Notes: generated by a model from the letters alone, not told the origin. A stretch of 24,122 bases of DNA from JAVVVD01 sp964642795 (GCA_964642795.1 CAZXRQ010000027.1:1-24122), one strand, 5' to 3'. Numbered from the stretch's first letter, positions 7,459 through 14,748 are shown. Made by a program: numbers and translations.

Positions 7459-8475
7459 TCAGTACCTCCCGAACGTACAGTTGGGGAAATGGCAGGCCTT
7501 GCACAGCTGGCACAATCCGCCGTCGCCAAGGTTGATGAGATCGCGCCTGGTCAGCTTATCCCCTGTGAACACCTGCGGCAGCAGCGCATCAAAGATGGTC
7601 GTGGGCAGGCTAATGGCGGCGCCCGGCACACCGAGTATCGCTATATTGCCAAGATATGCAAGCATGGTCATGTTGCCCGGCTGTGAAGGCACGCCGTGGG
7701 ATACCACCTCGGCGCCGCTTATACGTATCGCGGTGGGGGTTATATCATCCGGATCGACCGACATGCCGCCGGATATCACCAGCATAGTGGCCCCGTCCTG
7801 AACATACCGCTTAATAAGCCCGCCCATCATTTCAAGGTCGTCGTCGCATATGCTCACGCCAAGTATCTCGCAGGGGTACTTGCCTAGCTTTGCGCGCGCT
7901 ACCGGCTCGAATTTATCCTTGATGCGGCCGGTATATATCTCGGAGCCTGTGATTATCACGCCTGCACTCTGCGGCTTGTACGGCCTGAGATCCAACAGTT
8001 TTTTGCCGGCGCACAGCTCCTCGGCGCGGATTATCTGCGCTTCCTGCGTTACCAGCGGCACTATGCGCATACTGGCAAGCCGGTCCCCCGCATGTACGGG
8101 ATAATGATCCGGCAGCGTGGATATGGTTATGTCGCCTATGCTGTTTATCGCAGTAAGAAGCGCTGTATCCACACGGAACATACCGTCCGCATCCGCGATA
8201 AGCAGCGTTTTCCCCTCGGACGGAACGGTATAATGTGCGCCCGCTACCGGCGCCATGGCCGCCATGCGGTTTGCCGCGTCCTCCTCGTGTATCTCTCCTG
8301 CGTTCTCCTCCCATATGAACACGGTACGCTTGCCCAAATCCAACAGCCGTGGCACGTCCTCGCTTACTATTATGTGGCCGCGCTTGAAGGCCGCGCCCTT
8401 GAAGCCGTCCTTCATTTCCGTTATATCATGGCACAGTGCCAAGCCTATTGCATCCTCTACGTTGACCTTCTTCAT
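7459..8475 (-). CDS. Molybdopterin-binding protein with Cys-rich C-terminal tail (MoeA/CinA-like domain)
   Basis: 338 residues from the ATG at 8475, which has AAAGGA eight bases upstream; an in-frame ATG at 8511 overlaps the modC stop and lacks an RBS. The N-terminal half (MKKVNVEDAIGLALCHDITEM...) has MoeA-like start and beta-rich character. Residues about 175-310 form a MoCF-biosynthesis (MPT-binding) domain: VIITGSEIYTGRI, a conserved acidic CDDDLEMM segment, then ISGGMSVDPDDITP and PGNMTMLAYLG with GVPGAAISLP. The tail has C322, C325, C328 and C333 in CQLCKACHFPNCTFG, a likely metal or Fe-S site. MoeA inserts molybdate into adenylylated MPT; this shorter relative may do that or bind a specialised Moco, which I cannot tell from sequence. 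Fourth gene of the operon. Confidence 0.85.
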   Translation of the reverse strand: MKKVNVEDAIGLALCHDITEMKDGFKGAAFKRGHIIVSEDVPRLLDLGKRTVFIWEENAGEIHEEDAANRMAAMAPVAGAHYTVPSEGKTLLIADADGMFRVDTALLTAINSIGDITISTLPDHYPVHAGDRLASMRIVPLVTQEAQIIRAEELCAGKKLLDLRPYKPQSAGVIITGSEIYTGRIKDKFEPVARAKLGKYPCEILGVSICDDDLEMMGGLIKRYVQDGATMLVISGGMSVDPDDITPTAIRISGAEVVSHGVPSQPGNMTMLAYLGNIAILGVPGAAISLPTTIFDALLPQVFTGDKLTRRDLINLGDGGLCQLCKACHFPNCTFGRY

Positions 8476-8503
8476 AGTTATATCCTTTCCTGCTCCAAAG
8501 CCG

Positions 8504-9544
8504 CTATTCATACAGTGGAAGCAGCTTATCCGGCGGAAGCGATATCGTAATATTCTCCGCTTTGATACGCTGCCAATCCTCCTTGGAGAGCGTCATGCCA
8601 ATGTGTCCGTCCTCCGTACTGTCCTTGGGCGCAAGTATTATAGTGCAGTCGAATGGGTTTTCTATCTCCCGCGCCACCGTACAGCGGATCGAGTTTTCGC
8701 CCTCGCCCGTGCGCACATCGTGCATACGAATGCCTACAAAGCGTATACCTTCCTTGGCTGGCATGTCAAGTACTATGCCCCAGTCCAATGCCTCGACATG
8801 GTTTTTATCCACAAATTTTGCCCGCGAATTATTTTTGCAGCCGGTGAGTACGGACGCCTGCAGTGTTGACGGCGCGCTGAATATTTCACGCTTGTCTCCG
8901 TATACCTGTATGCGCCCCTGCTCCATCACTGCAACCTTGTCGCTTATTCTAAACACCTCGTCCCGGTCGTGGGAAACGAGTATTACCGTGCCGGCAAATT
9001 CCCGTATCACGTCCATTACCTCCTGCTCCATACGAAAGCGCAGGTGGCTGTCCAGCGCGGAAAAGGGCTCATCCAGCATAAGCAGGTTGGGCCGGGAGAT
9101 GAGTATGCGCGCAAGCGCCGTACGCTGCTGCTGGCCGCCGGAAAGCTGTGCCGGCCGGTGATCGGCAAGCTCGCTTATGCCGAAAGCCGTCATAATGTCG
9201 TTAACGCGCTTCTTCGCTTCAGTCCTGTTCTTATCACGCCGTGTACCGGTGCGTATATTTTCATATACCGTCATATTGGGAAACAGCGCGTAATTTTGAA
9301 ACAGCAGCCCCACGCGCCGCTGCTGTGGCGTAAGGTTGATGCGCTTTTGCGAATCAAACAGCGTTGTGCCGTTGACGACTATCCTGCCGCTGTCCGGCTT
9401 AACTATGCCGGCTATACAGCGCAGCGTCATACTCTTGCCGCAGCCCGACGCGCCCAGCAGCGCGAGAGTCTCATTTTGCGCCTCGAAGGAAACGTCCAGC
9501 GTGAAATTACCCAGCTGCTTTTTTATTTCGACCGATACGGCCAT
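8504..9544 (-). CDS. modC: Molybdate ABC transporter ATP-binding protein ModC
   Basis: 346 residues. Walker A GASGCGKS (31-38), Q-loop FQNYALFPNMTVYENI (82-97), signature LSGGQ (134-138), Walker B LLMLDE (154-159) and H-loop H192 (VSHDRDE) are all intact, so the ATPase should be active. The last about 110 residues form the C-terminal regulatory extension; in ModC this region can carry a molybdate-binding Mop/TOBE domain, here divergent. Its ATG overlaps the modB stop as TAATG, with AGGAGG eight bases upstream. It drives molybdate, and possibly tungstate, import. Confidence 0.93.
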   Translation of the reverse strand: MAVSVEIKKQLGNFTLDVSFEAQNETLALLGASGCGKSMTLRCIAGIVKPDSGRIVVNGTTLFDSQKRINLTPQQRRVGLLFQNYALFPNMTVYENIRTGTRRDKNRTEAKKRVNDIMTAFGISELADHRPAQLSGGQQQRTALARILISRPNLLMLDEPFSALDSHLRFRMEQEVMDVIREFAGTVILVSHDRDEVFRISDKVAVMEQGRIQVYGDKREIFSAPSTLQASVLTGCKNNSRAKFVDKNHVEALDWGIVLDMPAKEGIRFVGIRMHDVRTGEGENSIRCTVAREIENPFDCTIILAPKDSTEDGHIGMTLSKEDWQRIKAENITISLPPDKLLPLYE

Positions 9545-10227
9545 TACGAATCCCTCCTGACTGCGCCCCTTGCCTGCCGCTGCTTGCTTTCAAGCAGATT
9601 TACAGCGAGCAATACCACCGTGCTTATAGCCAGGTTTACCAGCACCCACTTCAGCGCGCCTGCGTCGTCGTTGGTGCGCCACAGCTGATACACCGTAGTG
9701 GATATAGTGGCAGTGCGGCCCGGAGTATAGCCAATAAGCATACTGGTCGCGCCATACTCGCCCAGCGCGCGCGCAAACGCCAGCACCACGCCGGCGATTA
9801 TGCCCTGCTTACAGGCAGGCATCCGTATTCGCCAGAATATATATGTGTTTGAAAGACCCAGTGTCTTGCCGCTCCAGGCCAGAGTATCATCAAAGCTCTC
9901 GAATGCGCCGCGTGCCGTACGGTACATAAGCGGGAACGCCACTACCACGGCGGCGAGTATACCGCCGTACCACGTCATCACGAACTGTATGCCGTACTCC
10001 TTCAAAAAAATGCCTACCGGATGCTTAAGCCCAAAAATAAGCAGCAGAAACCAGCCGCATACCGTAGGCGGCAGCACCAGCGGCAGCGTGAGTATGACGT
10101 CCAGCACGCCCTTCAGCAGCCGCGGCAGCCTGGCCACATAATACGCAAGAAAAATACCTAAGAAAAATACCGTTACACTGGTAAATGCCGCAATCCGCAG
10201 ACTGTTCCAAAGCGGATACCAATCCAT
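9544..10227 (-). CDS. modB: Molybdate ABC transporter permease ModB
   Basis: 227 residues from the ATG at 10227, which has GGAG six bases upstream; a TTG four codons earlier is possible but would place the SD inside the gene. Five to six hydrophobic helices are visible. The cytoplasmic EAA loop is ARALGEYGATSMLIG, the standard ModB/CysT-type coupling motif to ModC. DVILTLPLVLPPTVCGWFLL near residue 50-65 is also highly typical of ModB. Stop codon overlaps the modC start by one base. Membrane-embedded channel of the molybdate importer. Confidence 0.94.
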   Translation of the reverse strand: MDWYPLWNSLRIAAFTSVTVFFLGIFLAYYVARLPRLLKGVLDVILTLPLVLPPTVCGWFLLLIFGLKHPVGIFLKEYGIQFVMTWYGGILAAVVVAFPLMYRTARGAFESFDDTLAWSGKTLGLSNTYIFWRIRMPACKQGIIAGVVLAFARALGEYGATSMLIGYTPGRTATISTTVYQLWRTNDDAGALKWVLVNLAISTVVLLAVNLLESKQRQARGAVRRDS

Positions 10228-10300
10228 AGTGTTCTCCAATCGCTTTGCTACTTATTTAATACTATCATATTCTGCGCAGTTTGGTAAGCCGGCAATAATA

Positions 10301-10336
10301 CAGCGCCCACTAAAGATACTGCTCTAGTGGGCGCTG
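10301..10336 (-). terminator. Hairpin between modA and modB
   Basis: A perfect 12 bp stem (10301-10312 with 10325-10336) with a 12-base loop sits 55 bases after the modA stop. In the minus direction it is followed by TATTATT, a poor U-tract. It most likely acts as a partial terminator or 3' stabiliser giving more modA than modBC transcript, as is common behind binding-protein genes. The 163-base gap holds nothing else I recognise. Confidence 0.55.
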
Positions 10337-10390
10337 CATATGTATGTTTCAGTCGTTATGCCGGTTCATAAGCACGCCGTATTCAGCACG

Positions 10391-11290
10391 TTATGCTGCG
10401 GGGCTGAAGCCTACGGCCGTGAATACCGCCATGGCCTCATCGGTCTGCAGGTAATCCAGGAAAGCCTGTGCAGCTTCCGCCTGCTCGGTGGTGTTCATGA
10501 TCGCGGCGGGATATATTACCTGACCGCACATCTCTGCAGTAGCAGCATCCACAGCGGTAAGGCCCGCGCTGTAAGCATCGGTACCATATACTACGCCGCA
10601 GTCTACGCTGGCCTCTACTACCTGGGTGGTGACTTCCTTAACGTTGGAGCCGTAGGTTATGGTACCCGCAGCCGCCAGATCCTCTTCGCTTATCTCATAG
10701 TAAGCAAGGATCTTCTGGGTGTACTGGCCTACCGGCACGTCGCTGTTGCCCATAGCCATAAACACATCGCCGGACTTAAGCAGCTCTGCCAACTGGTCAA
10801 AGCTCTCGATACCCTTGGGGTTGCCCTCAGGCACTACCAGCACGACCTTATTCTCCAGCAGGTTTATGCGGGTGCCCTGCGCTACAAAGTCCAAGCCATC
10901 CGGATTGGCCTCGGCGGAGGCGGATACATCCAGCCCGTCCATCTGCTTCTTGGCGGCGGAAATGAATATGTCGCAGGCCGCGCCTTCGGCTATCTGGGTT
11001 TTGAGTGTGCCGGAGGACTCAAAGCTGAATACCAGCGTTACGTTGGGGGCCACGGTCTTGTACAGCTCACCGATCTGGGTGAGGGTCTCGGTCATGCTTG
11101 CCGCAGCAAACACGATGAGTTCAACAGGCTCTTCCTCAACGGTCTCCTCGACGGCTTCTTCAACGACTTCTTCAGTCTCCTCGGTTGCGGTCTCATCAAC
11201 CGCAGCATCCTCGGCGGGCTCCTCTGCCGCACAGCCAATCAGACTAAGCGCCAAACAAAGCACCAAAATCACGGATAAAAGTTTCTTCAT
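10391..11290 (-). CDS. modA: Molybdate-binding lipoprotein ModA
   Basis: 299 residues from the ATG at 11290, preceded by GGGAGG; 15 further in-frame codons upstream are leader. It has a lipoprotein signal peptide, MKKLLSVILVLCLALSLIGC, with C20 as the lipidated cysteine. Residues 21-57 form a very acidic linker (18 Asp/Glu of 37) that lifts the binding domain off the membrane. The mature part has the ModA motifs VFAAASMTETL, FESSGTLKTQI and ACDIFISAAKKQMD, the oxyanion-contacting segments of the type II periplasmic-binding fold. It captures molybdate or tungstate outside the cell for ModBC. First gene of the operon, with its own strong promoter. Confidence 0.94.
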   Translation of the reverse strand: MKKLLSVILVLCLALSLIGCAAEEPAEDAAVDETATEETEEVVEEAVEETVEEEPVELIVFAAASMTETLTQIGELYKTVAPNVTLVFSFESSGTLKTQIAEGAACDIFISAAKKQMDGLDVSASAEANPDGLDFVAQGTRINLLENKVVLVVPEGNPKGIESFDQLAELLKSGDVFMAMGNSDVPVGQYTQKILAYYEISEEDLAAAGTITYGSNVKEVTTQVVEASVDCGVVYGTDAYSAGLTAVDAATAEMCGQVIYPAAIMNTTEQAEAAQAFLDYLQTDEAMAVFTAVGFSPAA

Positions 11291-11385
11291 TATCTTTTCC
11301 TCCCAAAGCAAAATGCCGCCATTCAACGGAGGCAACAGCGCCGATAATTGTCATGCGGTAAGTGTATCCATTGAAGACTGCACTA

Positions 11386-11414
11386 ATTCTACACTAAAAT
11401 CGAAAAAGCGTCAA
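11386..11414 (-). promoter_or_regulatory. modA: Promoter of the molybdenum operon
   Basis: On the minus strand TTGACG (11414 to 11409), a 17-base spacer and TAGAAT (11391 to 11386): five of six matches in each box. The leader to the modA ATG is about 90 bases. I see no ModE-type palindrome and could not fit the leader to the Moco riboswitch consensus by eye. Confidence 0.75.
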
Positions 11415-11738
11415 CCTTTTTTAAGGATAACGATGTGGCCTCCGCGCTAATAAGCCCCGTCATATTCGCAGCGGTGCGCGTGCGCGTGACACAGAAATAA
11501 TTGCCCTGCGCGCTGTCGCAGCCTTCCGGCCGCAGCATCTCCGCCTGCTCCCCCGGCTTACGCGCCTTTTGCAGCCATGCCTGTCCTCCCCGGCACATGC
11601 AGCCTGCGGCATTGCTATGTACGTGTTCCGTCTTTATGCTTTATCAAATGCTTTGCTGTGCTTTCCTTTCGTATTTGTTTATAAAATGTCCGCATTGCCT
11701 GCATTATGTGTTTTTATTAAAGTGTCCACCGGGTGCAA
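11415..11738. other. Intergenic stretch, no supported gene
   Basis: This gap between the modA promoter and the promoter of the plus-strand gene at 11843 is locally GC-rich from about 11420 to 11620 and AT-rich afterwards. On the minus strand a frame stays open from about 11634 to 11389, first ATG at 11598 (69 codons), with mostly G or C in third positions, as in the real genes here. However there is no SD before the ATG, and its end overlaps the modA promoter. It could be a remnant of a gene. No known RNA or repeat is recognised. Confidence 0.4.
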
Positions 11739-11767
11739 TTGACAGCGCCGATTAAAGGTGTTACGAT
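11739..11767 (+). promoter_or_regulatory. Promoter of the 155-residue orphan gene
   Basis: A perfect -35 TTGACA (11739-11744), a 17-base spacer and TACGAT (11762-11767). Transcription would begin near 11774, giving a leader of about 70 bases before the ATG at 11843. Confidence 0.7.
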
Positions 11768-11842
11768 TTATTCAGATGAAGCGCACATAAAAGCGCCCGT
11801 TTCGCACATTACTATATACGCATTTTATTTAAGGAGGACAAT

Positions 11843-12310
11843 ATGGCTTATCCAAAAACAGGCAACGAAGTTTACGTCAGCTTTTCACTGTCCAATACGA
11901 TGCTTGAAGGTATAGGCAAAGGCACTATCACGCGTGAGCCCGTTTCCGCCGACTATCTTAAGGAGCTGTTTGCCCAGCACGGCGTTATTGTTTCCGCCAA
12001 GCCGGAGCAGCGTCCGCTTTTGGAAAGGGTCAACCAGCTTTATGATCTGCGGCTCGATATCCCCGAAAATCTAAAGATAATACAGCTTTCCGAAAAGAAC
12101 CGGCGGCTGGTGGTAATTAGCGCGCAGGGCCTTAGACGCAAGGGTGGATCCCTGCTGCCCTCCTATCCCGACGAGGAGCTGGAGGAAGCCACCTTCGGTT
12201 TCGATAAATACTATGTGCAGACCCGTCACTACGACGAGCTGGTAGCGGAAAACGATAAGCTGAAAAAAGAGCTCGAAAGCGAGATCGCCTGGCGCACCCG
12301 CACCGAGTAA
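11843..12310 (+). CDS. Uncharacterised 155-residue protein, possibly DUF1874-like
   Basis: A clearly real gene: it has its own promoter, AAGGAGG five bases before the ATG, and a strong terminator. No certain family assignment. The order of short motifs, SLSNTML near residue 15-21, REPVSADYLKELF, VSAKPEQ, LRLDIPENLKIIQLS and RRLVVISAQGLRRKGG, is collinear with DUF1874 proteins (YddF, the archaeal virus protein B116, the AcrIII-1 ring nuclease), which I recall as SNxxML, SAIGH, a VxxNRIxIKL-like strand and LRGRLPEG. The catalytic His of AcrIII-1 falls where this protein has SAKPEQ, so ring-nuclease activity is not expected. The last 30 residues (HYDELVAENDKLKKELE) are a charged coiled coil. No signal peptide or membrane segment. 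The family link is an inference at low confidence; gene reality is high. Confidence 0.75.
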   Translation: MAYPKTGNEVYVSFSLSNTMLEGIGKGTITREPVSADYLKELFAQHGVIVSAKPEQRPLLERVNQLYDLRLDIPENLKIIQLSEKNRRLVVISAQGLRRKGGSLLPSYPDEELEEATFGFDKYYVQTRHYDELVAENDKLKKELESEIAWRTRTE

Positions 12311-12335
12311 AAGCAACACCCGCCAATGCGCTTTT

Positions 12336-12376
12336 GCGGCGTCCATATTCGGGCGCCGCTTTCTTATTCTATTTTT
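12336..12376 (+). terminator. Intrinsic terminator after the orphan gene
   Basis: A 9 bp stem with one G-U pair (12336-12344 with 12351-12359) and a six-base loop is followed by TTTCTTATTCTATTTTTTT on the plus strand. The T-tract overlaps the last codons of the converging small membrane protein gene. Confidence 0.88.
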
Positions 12377-12563
12377 TTATGCACCACAGCTTTACAAGCA
12401 GCAGCACGGCTCCCGCCGCCAGCATTGCCAGCAATATATCCGCCTTCATGCAAAGCAGCAGCAACACCACCGCCGCAAACAGCAGGCAATTCCATAGCGT
12501 TTTTCGCTTTACGCAGCAGTTGTTTACACGGATCACCGATGGTCTCGTCTGCATATACGACAC
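12369..12563 (-). CDS. Small two-helix membrane protein, function unknown
   Basis: 64 residues from a GTG at 12563, eight bases after AAGGAGG; an ATG three codons later is a possible alternative. A basic N-terminus with a Cys pair (VNNCCVKRK) precedes two hydrophobic helices at about 22-38 (WNCLLFAAVVLLLLCM) and 43-60 (ILLAMLAAGAVLLLVKLW), joined by a very short KAD turn, ending in CIKK. It looks like a membrane hairpin with both ends in the cytoplasm. Strong SD and GC-rich third positions support a real gene. No family is recognised. It is divergent from the ABC transporter unit and converges on the orphan gene, whose terminator overlaps its stop region. Confidence 0.6.
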   Translation of the reverse strand: MSYMQTRPSVIRVNNCCVKRKTLWNCLLFAAVVLLLLCMKADILLAMLAAGAVLLLVKLWCIKK

Positions 12564-12592
12564 CCCTTCCCCCTCCTTGCGCTTTATACCGA

Positions 12593-12599
12593 TATAATA
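12593..12599. promoter_or_regulatory. Shared -10-like element between divergent genes
   Basis: TATAAT on the plus strand (12593-12598) overlaps TATTAT on the minus strand (12599 to 12594). Either could serve the ABC unit or the small membrane protein, but no good -35 box is present at the right distance for either direction. The following bases hold a GC palindrome (12624-12635) with no assigned role. Confidence 0.3.
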
Positions 12600-12676
12600 C
12601 GCACCCGCCCGTCCTCGCGTTCACGCGGCGCCGCGGCGAAGAATACATTGTTGTTATAAATGTTATGGAGGCGCAG

Positions 12677-13429
12677 ATGACTGCAAACATCGCGGTATCC
12701 GTTGAGGACGTCAGCTTAATATACCATGAGCCGGAAAGCGAAACGTTGGCGATTAGCGGATTAAGCTTTTCTGTTAACGAGGGAGAATTTGTATCCGTAG
12801 TAGGCCCATCCGGCTGTGGCAAGACCAGCGTACTGTCGCTGCTTGCCGGCCTCATCACACCCACACAGGGCAGAATAACCCTGCGCTGCGGTGTGCCCGG
12901 CTATGTACTGCAGCGCGACCAGCTGCTGGACTGGCGAAATATCGAGGGCAACATACTGCTGGGGCTGGAGGTAAAGCGAATTCGCAGCGACGCTGCACGT
13001 GCGCGCGCACTTGAGCTGCTGGACGAGGCCGGGCTTTCGGCATTCAGGCTCCACTATCCGCGGCAGCTGTCCGGCGGTATGCGGCAAAAGGCCGCGCTTA
13101 TACGCACGCTTGCTACGGACCCGGAGCTGCTGCTGCTTGACGAGCCCTTCTCAGCGCTGGATTTTCAAACCCGCCTCAAAATAGCCGACGAGGTGTATAC
13201 GATAATCAAATCGCAGCGCAAAACCGCCATACTCGTAACGCACGACATATCCGAAGCGATATCCATGAGCGACCGCGTGCTGGTGTTCACGGGGCGCCCC
13301 GCTACGCTCAAGGCCGAGCACACAATAACCCTTAGCGCGCCGCCATCGCCCATTGCACGGAGAAACGCGCCGGAATTCAAGGACTACTTCGACATAATAT
13401 GGAAGGAGCTGGACAACGTTGAAAGCTGA
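12677..13429 (+). CDS. ABC transporter ATP-binding protein, sulfonate/nitrate/taurine type
   Basis: 250 residues from the ATG at 12677, five bases after GGAGG; an in-frame ATG at 12665 lacks an SD. Walker A GPSGCGKT (43-50), Q-loop VLQRDQLLDWRNIEGN (77-92), signature LSGGM (131-135), Walker B LLLLDEPFSALD (151-162) and H189 are all intact. The LxWRN-type sequence after the Q-loop and overall length place it with SsuB/TauB/NrtD/ThiZ-like ATPases, which drive import of sulfonates, nitrate, bicarbonate or thiamine precursors. The substrate cannot be read from the ATPase. The next gene overlaps it by 11 bases. No binding protein is encoded nearby. Confidence 0.9.
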   Translation: MTANIAVSVEDVSLIYHEPESETLAISGLSFSVNEGEFVSVVGPSGCGKTSVLSLLAGLITPTQGRITLRCGVPGYVLQRDQLLDWRNIEGNILLGLEVKRIRSDAARARALELLDEAGLSAFRLHYPRQLSGGMRQKAALIRTLATDPELLLLDEPFSALDFQTRLKIADEVYTIIKSQRKTAILVTHDISEAISMSDRVLVFTGRPATLKAEHTITLSAPPSPIARRNAPEFKDYFDIIWKELDNVES

Positions 13430-14237
13430 TACCATCAATTATTCAGCCGAACACGCGGCATATCTTGCGCGGCTGCACAGACGGCGGCGCTTCGTAGTTA
13501 TCATGCAGATAGTGCTCCTCGCAGCAGTCATCGCGCTATGGGAGCTGCTTGCCCGCGCCGGCGTGATAGACCCGTTTATAGCCAGCAGCCCCTCAAGGGT
13601 ATGCGCCACCATCGCACGGCTGTATGCCTCGGGCGATCTGTTTACTCATATTGGTATAACCCTGTTTGAAACGGTGGTGGGCTTCCTGTTGGGCACGGTA
13701 TTCGGCACACTCATCGCCATGCTGCTGTGGTGGAGTCCTCTTATATCGCGCATACTCGACCCATACCTTGTGGTACTCAACGCGCTGCCAAAAATCGCCC
13801 TCGGCCCCATTCTGATAGTATGGGTGGGCGCGGGTGTAAAAAGCATAATTGTAATGGCGCTGCTGATATCGCTGATCGTGACCGTGATGAGCGTGCTTTC
13901 TGGCTTTAATGAGATAACTGGCGAAAAGCAGCTGCTGATGCGCACACTGGGCGCAAGCAAGCTGCAAATACTTACAATGGTGGTGCTGCCCGCCTCGCTG
14001 CCTACCATAATGAGCGCCCTGAAGATAAGCGTGGGCATGAGCTGGGTAGGCGTAATAGTAGGAGAATATCTTGTATCCAAGTCCGGGCTCGGATATCTTA
14101 TAGTATATGGTGGGCAGGTATTTCAGCTGGATCTGGTAATGGCCAGCATCGTCGTGCTGTGCATACTGGCGGCATTCATGTATTACGGCGTGGCATATCT
14201 TGAAAAGCGGCTCGTGCAATGGCGCACCCACGCCTGA
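13419..14237 (+). CDS. ABC transporter permease, SsuC/TauC type
   Basis: 272 residues from a TTG start within the end of the ATPase gene; AAGGAG lies 10 bases upstream and no ATG fits. A basic N-terminus (HRRRR) precedes about six membrane helices. LDPYLVVLNALPKIALGPIL and the EAA loop (TLGASKLQILTMVVLPASLP, then SWVGVIVGEYL) are the standard family segments of SsuC/TauC/NrtB-like permeases. It pairs with the upstream ATPase. A NMT1/Ssu-type binding protein would be expected next, but the following gene is a converging phosphoesterase 34 bases away with no clear terminator between. Confidence 0.9.
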   Translation: MKADTINYSAEHAAYLARLHRRRRFVVIMQIVLLAAVIALWELLARAGVIDPFIASSPSRVCATIARLYASGDLFTHIGITLFETVVGFLLGTVFGTLIAMLLWWSPLISRILDPYLVVLNALPKIALGPILIVWVGAGVKSIIVMALLISLIVTVMSVLSGFNEITGEKQLLMRTLGASKLQILTMVVLPASLPTIMSALKISVGMSWVGVIVGEYLVSKSGLGYLIVYGGQVFQLDLVMASIVVLCILAAFMYYGVAYLEKRLVQWRTHA

Positions 14238-14271
14238 CGTCTATGGCGTAAGCAAAGCATTTGCGTTGATG

Positions 14272-14748
14272 CTACAGTACTACGATACCTGCGGAAAAGT
14301 CCTCCTCCGTAAGCGTGAGCAGCGCTACGGAGGGGCGGCGTCCGCCAAGCGGCCTGTGCGGGCTGCCCGGATTGAGCAGCAGCACATGGCCGTCATTCTC
14401 CAGCATGGATATATGCGTGTGGCCGTACAGGGCGCATTGGCAGTTAAGCTCCTGCGCCCTAAGCGAAAGCCGGAATGTATCCGTGTTTACGTCGTACTGA
14501 TGCCCGTGTACGAGCAACAGGCGCGTGTTACACAGCGTGACCGTGCGCTCGTACGGTACCCGTGCTGAATAAGCATCACAGTTGCCGCGCACAGAATATA
14601 CCGGCACGCCGGAAACCGTCTTTAGCGTTTCCGCATCCTCGGTGAAGTCGCCAAGGTGGATCCATGTATCCATATTCGGCAGCACCCGGAGCGCACGCTG
14701 TATGCTTAGCATATCGCCGTGGGTATCCGAAATAACGCCTATCTTCAT
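14272..14748 (-). CDS. YfcE/YsnB family metallophosphoesterase
   Basis: 158 residues with the full set of calcineurin-like phosphoesterase motifs: D8 and H10 (SDTHGD), D34 (HLGD), N56 with D58 (GNCD), H81 and H83 (VHGH), H110 and H112 (GHTH). These bind a dinuclear metal site. Family members (E. coli YfcE, MJ0936, B. subtilis YsnB) hydrolyse phosphodiesters in vitro; the natural substrate is unknown. The ATG overlaps the rdgB stop (ATGA), so the two are translationally coupled. This order, rdgB then phosphoesterase, is the Bacillus ysnA-ysnB arrangement. Confidence 0.93.
   Translation of the reverse strand: MKIGVISDTHGDMLSIQRALRVLPNMDTWIHLGDFTEDAETLKTVSGVPVYSVRGNCDAYSARVPYERTVTLCNTRLLLVHGHQYDVNTDTFRLSLRAQELNCQCALYGHTHISMLENDGHVLLLNPGSPHRPLGGRRPSVALLTLTEEDFSAGIVVL

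Noticed and set aside
11462..11620. Possible structured RNA (4.5S-like GGAAGG segment) in the GC-rich gap
   Set aside because: The surrounding conserved SRP RNA bases and helix are missing, and no known RNA layout could be fitted.
12600..12676. Riboswitch in front of the ABC transporter
   Set aside because: No TPP, SAM or other riboswitch core was recognised; there is only a short GC palindrome.
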